NCBI GenBank assembly: GCA_029856525.1
Contig: JAHQXC010000003.1
Location: 1-38,369 of the forward strand
DNA from: Candidatus Odinarchaeia archaeon
GTDB taxonomy: Archaea > Asgardarchaeota > Odinarchaeia > Odinarchaeales > Odinarchaeaceae
Length of the DNA: 38,369 bases
Direction: 5' to 3'
Of this stretch, positions 19,116 to 26,423 are shown piece after piece. Below the pieces are notes generated by a model. That model was not told where the DNA came from. It saw only the letters and a program-made list of their open reading frames with translations, and ran no database searches. Made by a program: the position numbers and the translations under genes. The first letter of the stretch is position 1. Each line of letters starts with the position of its first letter.

Positions 19116-19133
19116 CTCCGTTTCAGCGGAGTC
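19114..19133. terminator. Perfect hairpin spanning both stop codons of convergent genes
   Basis: GACTCCG-TTTCAG-CGGAGTC; plus-strand stop TGA 19113-19115 and minus-strand stop 19123-19125 lie in or at the hairpin. Confidence 0.5.
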
Positions 19134-19344
19134 TAATCATGCATTTATTTTGGCTGACGTATACGTGGACTGGTCGACTGTATTTCTCCTCTAAATATCT
19201 CGCTATTTTTTTAAGCTGCTCTGATTGTTTAAATCTTCTAAAATCAGGGATATACGCTTCAATCCAGTCGTTAGCGTATTCCTTTACGACTATCCGGCTT
19301 GAAATAAGCTCTTTTAACTCGTTGAAATCACTGTACAGGCTCAT
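19123..19344 (-). CDS. Small orphan protein
   Basis: 73-aa ORF with SD-like AGGAGG about 6 nt upstream on the minus strand. Confidence 0.6.
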   Translation of the reverse strand: MSLYSDFNELKELISSRIVVKEYANDWIEAYIPDFRRFKQSEQLKKIARYLEEKYSRPVHVYVSQNKCMIRLR

Positions 19345-19488
19345 CTTTTAACCTCCTTTTTTATCTCGGCCATCCAATAGGCACCATTTAATTTTTCCCT
19401 CCCTCTTTTTAAATTGGAATATTTTTGAATTAAAAAGTATAGATTTTTATTTAAAAATTTAACTATATAATATAATAAATAGGAAAAT

Positions 19489-19534
19489 AGTTAACTAATA
19501 CTTGAAAAGTTAACTTAACAATTAAAAGTTAACT
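19489..19534. promoter_or_regulatory. Array of three AGTTAACT palindromes at 19-bp periodicity
   Basis: AGTTAACT at 19489-19496, 19508-19515 and 19527-19534. Confidence 0.6.
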
Positions 19535-19557
19535 TAGAAAAGAAAAAGAAAAAAATA

Positions 19558-20064
19558 TTATAAGACGCGGTCTAAAGACTTCACTGCATAATCTAGTTCA
19601 TCGCTTAAACGGGTTAAATGGTATAATTTACTTGTTAAATGAGTGCTGTTCAAGAAAAGTTCTAAATGTTTTTTAATAGTAGCGGCTATATTTCCGAATA
19701 ATTCACGGGCAGCGTCGGAATCGCTTGTTTCTTCAGGGGAAGCCATAGATCTCTGCTCTAAGGCTTCGATAGCTATAAGTATTCTCTTTATATGCGTGTC
19801 TTTAACACCGTCTACGCTTATAATCTTCCCGTTACTATCTTTAAGAACCCCTGTAATCTGTTTTTTAACAAAGTTTATGAAAGCTGGAAGCTCATGGCCT
19901 ACGAATATAACTTCTAATTTATTTTTATCTTCTACTAGAACCACCGGCCCCTTTGGAAAATTCAGGGAATTAGGTATTAAAAGCCCTTTACTCCCACCCC
20001 AGTCTCTGATACGGCTTTTAAAACACTGGTTCAATAACCTGCTCTTATTCGAATTAAAACCCAT
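19558..20064 (-). CDS. Orphan protein of unknown function
   Basis: 168-aa ORF; SD-like GGGAGGGAG upstream on the minus strand. Confidence 0.65.
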   Translation of the reverse strand: MGFNSNKSRLLNQCFKSRIRDWGGSKGLLIPNSLNFPKGPVVLVEDKNKLEVIFVGHELPAFINFVKKQITGVLKDSNGKIISVDGVKDTHIKRILIAIEALEQRSMASPEETSDSDAARELFGNIAATIKKHLELFLNSTHLTSKLYHLTRLSDELDYAVKSLDRVL

Positions 20065-20168
20065 CTACTCCCTCCCTTCATCAGTAAACCCCTCACCCCC
20101 ATTTTTTTTAATTAAAAATATAAAAATAGTTTCTTAATAATTTTATGGTTAAGATTTAAATTTTTAAA

Positions 20169-21014
20169 TCATTTTTCAGTTTGAATTAAATCCTTTCCAG
20201 CAGACTCGAGAAATTCAAGCACTCTATTATAGTCTTTAAAGCGTATCCGCCCGTCTACACTTAAATATAAATCTTTTGTTTGTATCTCCGTCCAGCTTCC
20301 AAGCCGGCTTAAATCAATCTCTTGCCTTCTGTTAAGCTCTATTAAACCTTTCCCGACATCGCTGCCATGGAAAACAATTTTTTCAATGCCATCAGTGCCG
20401 CTTATCTCTCTGGAACAGGATAAGCTGGCTGTTAAAACATCTTTACAGTTTGAAACAAAATCTTTTATAACGTAAGCTGGGAAACTGATTTTATATAATT
20501 TTAAATTATAATTTTTTATTTCAGCTAAGATTTTATCGCTTTCTTTAAGACTGTTCCTGATAATTGCAACCGCTTTCTTCACGTCGAGAAATCCGATCAT
20601 GTTTTTATAAGCTTCCCGGATAGTGGATTTAACGCTTAATTTTTCAACGTTAAATAAATAATATGACTCTGATTTCAAAGGTTTTTCAATCCATAGATAA
20701 GTTTTATCAGGGTTATTTAACTTTTCTAAATCAAGTTTTAAACTATAGGCTGAAGAGATCTGTTCGATTTTATATAGTGTCCAATCATTCTCCCAGAAAA
20801 CGTTTTCAGAATTTAAAGTCTTTTGTAATGCTAAATATAAGCTGATTAACCTTGGCATCTTCTTGTAATCTAAACCTGCTGCTAACAATTCTTTAAGTTT
20901 AACACCTGTAAACCCCAGATACTTATAGAACTCCTTCAACTCGCTTTGACTGTATTGTTTTAATAATTTAGAAAGGGGGATTGTATCCACTGTTGGAATG
21001 TTTATTCTACTCAT
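20169..21014 (-). CDS. Orphan protein of unknown function
   Basis: 281-aa ORF, AT-rich. Confidence 0.65.
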   Translation of the reverse strand: MSRINIPTVDTIPLSKLLKQYSQSELKEFYKYLGFTGVKLKELLAAGLDYKKMPRLISLYLALQKTLNSENVFWENDWTLYKIEQISSAYSLKLDLEKLNNPDKTYLWIEKPLKSESYYLFNVEKLSVKSTIREAYKNMIGFLDVKKAVAIIRNSLKESDKILAEIKNYNLKLYKISFPAYVIKDFVSNCKDVLTASLSCSREISGTDGIEKIVFHGSDVGKGLIELNRRQEIDLSRLGSWTEIQTKDLYLSVDGRIRFKDYNRVLEFLESAGKDLIQTEK

Positions 21015-21386
21015 ATATTCTGCTTCCAGTCTATAATAATTAAAAATATTTAATATTATCTCAAAGTATATAAGCTATAACCTGAATTAAAAGTTTAGAC
21101 TAATACACACCTTTAGTTTTAAGATAGGAGAGGCATCGATTAAAAATTGTTTTATTATAGCGGTGTGTAAAAACGTTTAAATCATGGATGCCACGGTTAA
21201 ATAATTATATTGTTAACGAGATAAAAACAGGTTTTTAGAAATATTTTATCAAAGCCATCATAGAAATCCATGGGTTTAAAGATATGAATGCTTCCGCTTT
21301 AACTTCACAGCAGACTATCTGATGTAGATAGGTGAGAGTTGATATTCTTATAAAGCTATATAAATTATAATTATAAATAAGGATGA

Positions 21387-21472
21387 GTGGTGGAAGCGGC
21401 CCTGAAACCTGTGAAGAGAAGAACTCTTCTCAATGAACAGGACTCATCTGTGAAAAACAAGTTGTAGATCAC
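21387..21472 (+). mobile_element. Probable degenerate IS200/IS605 right end (TnpB tail relic), alternatively a structured RNA
   Basis: Frame VVEAALKPVKRRTLLNEQDSSVKNKL* (KPV...-type tail like the 15.5-kb relic), ending GTTGTAGATCAC; strong secondary structure (GATGAGT...ACTCATC, CCTGT...ACAGG, GAGAAG-AACT-CTTCTC). Confidence 0.4.
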
Positions 21473-21510
21473 CCGCTAATATTTGTTTAAAAATAATCGA
21501 GGCGTCTGTT

Positions 21511-21957
21511 TTGAAACTTATAGAGCTGACTAAGAAAGTAGTACACTGTCTCAGGAATTCGCCTAAACCTTTATCTGCAGTTGAAATAAGCAAGCAAATA
21601 AATCTCCCTATTGAAAAGAAGCGGAGAATCTATGATGTTTTAGACGTATTAGAGGTTTTAGATGTTATAAAAATATCTCGGCGTGGTAATGAGAAATTAG
21701 CTCAATGGATTTCTTCAACAGAGAAACCTGTTGTAAAAGAGTCTTTAGCTGTTGAGAGAAAAATAGAGGATAAGCCTCACTGCGTTGTTAACGTTGACTT
21801 AGTTTTCCCTTCATCCGATTATAAGAATTTAAGTAATCCAACCTGGCAGGAAATGATGATTAGAGATGTTAAAAGAAACATTAAGGGTTTACTGGATATA
21901 ATCGTTAACGATATTAAATTAACGGAGGCTAAGAGGATTCTAGCAGCCAGTCAGTAA
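21511..21957 (+). CDS. Winged-helix protein with E2F/DP (E2F_TDP)-type DNA-binding domain
   Basis: 'LTKKVVHCLRNSPKPLSAVEISKQINLPIEKKRRIYDVLDVLEVLDVIKISRRGNEKLAQW', matching the E2F/DP signature (R)RIYDxxxVLExxxxIxKxxxxxxxW. Confidence 0.65.
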   Translation: MKLIELTKKVVHCLRNSPKPLSAVEISKQINLPIEKKRRIYDVLDVLEVLDVIKISRRGNEKLAQWISSTEKPVVKESLAVERKIEDKPHCVVNVDLVFPSSDYKNLSNPTWQEMMIRDVKRNIKGLLDIIVNDIKLTEAKRILAASQ

Positions 21958-21959
21958 CC

Positions 21960-22331
21960 TTAGCTTTTATCGCTGCCTAGTATTTCAGATATATCCGCTT
22001 CTTCCTTCCCCCTTCTCTTAATTTTAATTTCAGGTCCGCGTCCCTCTATTCTTCTCTCTAAAAGCATTATATCAGTCTTAGATATTTTAGATTGAAGGCC
22101 ATACTGGTTGACTATCATTATGATTATATTCTCTATTTCCGCTGCTACAGAGGGTTTTAACTTATAAAGTTCGTTAAGATATTTTAACGCGTCTTCTTCG
22201 CAGACTAATCCGAAAAATTTAGCTTTCTCCTGTTTCACCTTCTCCTGGTATTCTTTTAATTTAGCCTGCTCGTTGATTCTCTGAATCATCTCCTTCATTT
22301 TCTTAAGTCTTATCCGCTCTAATTCATCCAT
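21960..22331 (-). CDS. PDCD5-like DNA-binding protein
   Basis: MDELERIRLKKMKEM N-terminus; 'DALKYLNELYKLKPSVAAEIENIIIMIVNQYGLQSKISKTDIMLLERRI...IKIKRRGK' matches PDCD5/TFAR19 layout. Confidence 0.6.
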   Translation of the reverse strand: MDELERIRLKKMKEMIQRINEQAKLKEYQEKVKQEKAKFFGLVCEEDALKYLNELYKLKPSVAAEIENIIIMIVNQYGLQSKISKTDIMLLERRIEGRGPEIKIKRRGKEEADISEILGSDKS

Positions 22332-22469
22332 TACTGTTCACCTAGTTTAACCATAAGTGACTGCTATGGATATAAATATTCGCTTTACCTAAGGTTAATA
22401 AAGTTGATTTTGCTGTTTAAAAATTTGTATTTTAATATTCTCTTATAGTTAAATAGTTTACCTGTAATT

Positions 22470-22554
22470 CACGCTGCCGGGTTTACCCTGCTTAAAGCGG
22501 CGGTCTTCTCGCGGCGAAATTTATAATATTACTAATATCTTAAATTTCAGCGTG
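22470..22554. ncRNA. Candidate structured RNA, potential three-way junction
   Basis: P1 CACGCTG(22470-22476)/CAGCGTG(22548-22554); GGG-TTTA-CCC hairpin 22479-22488; GAAATTTA(22516-22523)/TAAATTTC(22541-22548); GC-rich core in AT-rich intergenic DNA. Confidence 0.35.
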
Positions 22555-22618
22555 CGGTTTATACTAATGGTATGCGCAATCCCCTCTTGTTTAATTGCCG
22601 GCCGGATGCTTGTGTAAT

Positions 22619-22882
22619 TTATTGTGAGGGTAGACTCTGTATTTTATATACTAGGCCGTTAACTCTTTTTAATTCTGCTGCGAGTCTAGCTGTGATGAAT
22701 TTTTCTCTTACAGGCGCGTTATCTGGTATAGCTGTGTATATTACTTTATTTTCTTGATCTACTATTATTATACATGAGTTTTTATCCGGTTCAGCTACCG
22801 GTTTTAGCTCCCCCTCCTCTGTTACACAGTAGATTTGTCTCCCCATATGAATCCCATTTTGTAGTTTAACTACATATAGCAT
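22619..22882 (-). CDS. Small protein of unknown function
   Basis: 87-aa ORF, beta-rich. Confidence 0.5.
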   Translation of the reverse strand: MLYVVKLQNGIHMGRQIYCVTEEGELKPVAEPDKNSCIIIVDQENKVIYTAIPDNAPVREKFITARLAAELKRVNGLVYKIQSLPSQ

Positions 22883-22966
22883 AAATTAATATTTATACTT
22901 TTCCATCATTCTAAAAATATAAAAGTATATAAATACACTTTTCAAAAAATAAAGCTGGTAATCGTT

Positions 22967-23563
22967 ATGAAGTTTATTTTAACCGGGGTTCCAGGCGCTG
23001 GAAAATCAACTGTTTGCAACAGGCTTCTAGAGAGAACCAGCGATGTCAGCGTGGTGAACTACGGGGACATGATCTTCGAGGATGCTAAAAAACTCTATCC
23101 AAGTCTTATCCAAGTAAGAGAGGATGTGCGTAAGCTCCCCAGAGACGAATATAAAAATATACAGGTTGAAGCCGCTAGAAAAATAAGTCTAATAAAGGGA
23201 AACGTGGTAATCGACACTCACATGTCTGTTAAAACACCTTACGGTTTCTATCCTGGTTTAATCCCTGAAACACTTCATATAATACAGCCTGATGGAATAA
23301 TTCTTTTAGAGTTTAATCCGAGGGATGTTATCGCTAGACGGGAGAAAGACAGGTTAGCTGGGAAGCGTGTTACACGTGACAGTGAGAGTGAAGAAGAGAT
23401 ACTTTTACATCAACAGGTGAATCGAATGTACGCTATCAGTTACTCGGCTATAAACCAGTGTTATGTTAAGATAATAGATTTAACGTGGCCTCAACAATAT
23501 GATTTTCAACACACAGACTACGCTGTAGGGAAGATAATAGAAATGTTAAATTTTAAACTGTGA
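22967..23563 (+). CDS. adkA: Archaeal-type adenylate kinase
   Basis: 'ILTGVPGAGKST', 'VVNYGDMIFEDAKK', 'DVRKLPRDEYKNIQVEAARKI', 'DTHMSVKTPYGFYPGLP'-like region. Confidence 0.93.
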   Translation: MKFILTGVPGAGKSTVCNRLLERTSDVSVVNYGDMIFEDAKKLYPSLIQVREDVRKLPRDEYKNIQVEAARKISLIKGNVVIDTHMSVKTPYGFYPGLIPETLHIIQPDGIILLEFNPRDVIARREKDRLAGKRVTRDSESEEEILLHQQVNRMYAISYSAINQCYVKIIDLTWPQQYDFQHTDYAVGKIIEMLNFKL

Positions 23564-23570
23564 TCACGTT

Positions 23571-25139
23571 TTAACTAGTCACCTTTTTGAGAAGAATATC
23601 TGGACCGGCGAATTCTTTCACATATCCGCTTTGAAGAATGCTTTTCAGTTTATCCCAAGCCTCCTCATTTCTTATGCATCCAGGGTCAGGTGCTCTAAGA
23701 TCTTTGAAGTAATTGAATGAGCGTGCTCTGCAACCGCCACAGTAATATCTAAACTCGCAGCTACCGCAATTATCCTCTAATATATCTTTATCCCTGCATT
23801 CTTTTAGAACCTGGTTATTCACCCATAAATCCTCGAAGTCATCTCTATAAATGTTTCCTACTAAAACCTCTTTTTCATGCGGGAAGAAGACACATGGATA
23901 AAGGTCTCCGTTCGGTTCTATAGCCATATAGAAGCGACCGGCTCCGCATCCTCCTATAAATGAAGCGAGGTTTTTCAGTTTACCTGAAAAAGACGGGTTA
24001 TAAAAATGAGTTGGGACAACAACTTGATTACACTCTCCTTCGCTTAGAGATACACCCATAGCTCTCTCAGTTTGCTGGATTGCAACTCTTGCGAACTGGG
24101 GTGCGGTTGAAAGACAGTTAACTTTAACCTTTTTCTCAGATAAAGTATTCCATAAAATTGTTAAAAGCTCCTCTCTTTCCTGGGGTGTGAGATCCTGATC
24201 TATGATGTCGACGCCTCTTCCAGTAGGCACGAAATTATAGACCATAAACCAGTCGGCTCCAAGACTGTCAACGAATTTTATTAACTCCGGTATTTCTTTA
24301 TAGTTATAGTGGGTTACCGTCGTAGCAACCTCTACGAAAAGCCCTTCCGCCACACAGTTTTTAATACCTTCAACTGTTTTATTAAACGCTCCTTTAACAC
24401 CTCTGAATTCATCGTGTGTTTTAGGATCTAAGCCGTCTAAACTTATCTGGGCGAATTCTAATCCAGCGTTTTTAAATCTTTTAACAACCTCGCGATCAGC
24501 GAAAGTTAAAGCATTCGTAGCGCAGGCTACATACATACCCCGGTTGTGAGCGTGTCTTATCAATTTTAATATGTCTTTTCTTATAGTCGGTTCACCGCCT
24601 GAAAAAGCCAGTATTATCACACCAGCGTCTGCTAGTTTATCTATAACTTTCAACGCTTGCTCAGTTGTTAATTCATCCGGGTCAGCTACACCAGCATTCT
24701 CATAGCAGTGTTTACATTTAAGATTACATTTCCTGGTTACATTCCAGACGACTTGGAAGGGGGCTCCTGGAACAAAAGGCTTCCGCACACCGAATTGAGC
24801 GATTCCTTTTATAACGTTAGCTAATCCCCTCCGCCAGTATACGTCTGAGAACCTCTCCTTTAAATCTTTAACAGATACTCCGAAAGACGAGCCTCCTAAT
24901 TTAAGTATAGGAGCTAAAATTTTAGCTGCAATCTTACACCAAGGGCAGGCTTTATCCCTCTGCCCTGTATAAATCTGTAAAGCTACATCCAGCCTGTTGT
25001 CTTTGTCAAATTTACAGTACTTAGAGATGCCTTTGAGAACTCTTCTAACTAAAACATTCTCTGTGACGCCTTTGAACACTTCTATCATTGAACCTGTGTC
25101 AACTGTGGTTTTAACTCTTTGACCCTCTTCTTCAACCAT
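23571..25139 (-). CDS. Radical SAM protein with SPASM-type C-terminal Fe-S domain
   Basis: 'WNVTRKCNLKCKHCYENAG', 'FSGGEPTIRKD', C-terminal 'CGSCEFRYYCGGCRARSFNYFKDLRAPDPGC'. Confidence 0.93.
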   Translation of the reverse strand: MVEEEGQRVKTTVDTGSMIEVFKGVTENVLVRRVLKGISKYCKFDKDNRLDVALQIYTGQRDKACPWCKIAAKILAPILKLGGSSFGVSVKDLKERFSDVYWRRGLANVIKGIAQFGVRKPFVPGAPFQVVWNVTRKCNLKCKHCYENAGVADPDELTTEQALKVIDKLADAGVIILAFSGGEPTIRKDILKLIRHAHNRGMYVACATNALTFADREVVKRFKNAGLEFAQISLDGLDPKTHDEFRGVKGAFNKTVEGIKNCVAEGLFVEVATTVTHYNYKEIPELIKFVDSLGADWFMVYNFVPTGRGVDIIDQDLTPQEREELLTILWNTLSEKKVKVNCLSTAPQFARVAIQQTERAMGVSLSEGECNQVVVPTHFYNPSFSGKLKNLASFIGGCGAGRFYMAIEPNGDLYPCVFFPHEKEVLVGNIYRDDFEDLWVNNQVLKECRDKDILEDNCGSCEFRYYCGGCRARSFNYFKDLRAPDPGCIRNEEAWDKLKSILQSGYVKEFAGPDILLKKVTS

Positions 25140-25325
25140 TCTATAACACCGTTACTGAAATTTAAGATTTTAAAGCTTGATTATTCCCTTATAAGTTTTC
25201 TTATAAAAAGATTATCTTATCTTTCAACATATAAAATGTGTGAAATTTTAGCTTTAAATTAACTGAAATAATTCACGCAGTTAAATATTTAAACATATAT
25301 TAACCTTTTAGAATAGGGTGGAAGC

Positions 25326-26423
25326 ATGGTTAAAGTTACACTAATACCAGGAGATGGAATAGGCCCTGAAATAACAGAGGCCATGTTGAAATGTGTGGAA
25401 GCTACAGGAGCGGATATTCAATGGGAGAAGGTTTTAGCCGGGTCAGCGGCTATGGAAAAATACGGGGTTCCCCTACCGGAGGAGACTATCACATCTTTTA
25501 AGAAAACACGGGTTCTACTTAAAGGACCGATAACTACTAGTTTCGGCACAGGTTTCAGGTCTGTTACAGTCGCTCTAAGGCAAACATTTGATTTATACGC
25601 TAATGTTAGACCGGCTAAATCTATTGAGGGAGTTGAATCCAAGTTTAAAAACGTCGACCTCGTGATTATTAGAGAGAATACTGAAGGCTCCTATTCAGGT
25701 ATAGAATTTCAGAAAGCTTCACCTGAATTAAAAGAATTAATACAGCTCCTTAAACGCACACATAACGTGATAATCGACGAGGACACAGCTATATCTCTTA
25801 AGAAAATATCTGTAAAAGCCTCTCAGAGAATAGTGAAGTTCGCCTTCGATTACGCTGTTCAACATAATAGAAGAAAGGTTACATGCGTTCATAAAGCTAA
25901 TATACACAAGTTCAGCGACGGGCTGTTCCTCGAAGAAGCTAGGAGAATAGCTCAGCTTTACCCGGATATAGTATACGAGGAAAAGGTTGTAGATAATATG
26001 GCTATGCAGCTTGTTATGAAACCGGAGGAGTATGATGTATTAGTGACACCTAACCTTTATGGGGATATACTCTCAGATCTAGCTGCCGGTTTAGTAGGCG
26101 GACTAGGTCTTCTAGCCGGAGCTAACATTGGCTCAGAATACGCTATGTTCGAGCCTGTTCACGGATCAGCGCCTAAATACGCTGGTTTGAATAAAGTTAA
26201 TCCGACAGCTATGATCAACAGCGCTGTTATGATGCTTAGACATCTTAAAATGTTTCGTGAAGCTGAATTACTGGAGAAAGCCACCTTAAAAGTTATTAAG
26301 GACGGTGTTAAAGTAACATATGACTTATATAATAAGCCGGAGGGTTCACCGGCCGGTACAATGGAGATGGCTGATGAAATAACCCGGCAGATAGAATTAC
26401 TATTACAGAAAGGTGACGTATAA
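25326..26423 (+). CDS. Isocitrate/isopropylmalate dehydrogenase family protein (NAD-IDH-like)
   Basis: 'LIPGDGIGPEITEAM', 'LRQTFDLYANVRPAKS', 'VDLVIIRENTEGSYSGIE', 'PNLYGDILSDLAAGLVGGLGL...EPVHGSAPKYAG'. Confidence 0.95.
   Translation: MVKVTLIPGDGIGPEITEAMLKCVEATGADIQWEKVLAGSAAMEKYGVPLPEETITSFKKTRVLLKGPITTSFGTGFRSVTVALRQTFDLYANVRPAKSIEGVESKFKNVDLVIIRENTEGSYSGIEFQKASPELKELIQLLKRTHNVIIDEDTAISLKKISVKASQRIVKFAFDYAVQHNRRKVTCVHKANIHKFSDGLFLEEARRIAQLYPDIVYEEKVVDNMAMQLVMKPEEYDVLVTPNLYGDILSDLAAGLVGGLGLLAGANIGSEYAMFEPVHGSAPKYAGLNKVNPTAMINSAVMMLRHLKMFREAELLEKATLKVIKDGVKVTYDLYNKPEGSPAGTMEMADEITRQIELLLQKGDV

Noticed and set aside
19643-20137. 164-aa plus-strand ORF
   Set aside because: Antisense to the 168-aa ORF, which has a strong SD; the plus-strand product has low-complexity Ser/Leu composition.
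22470-22554. tRNA-like interpretation of the 7-bp closing stem
   Set aside because: No anticodon arm or TTCRA-type T loop; the second stem is AT-only and does not fit a tRNA.
23571-25139. Assignment of the radical SAM protein to a specific heme or peptide-modification pathway
   Set aside because: Motifs support only radical SAM/SPASM; no diagnostic neighbour gene or precursor peptide was seen.
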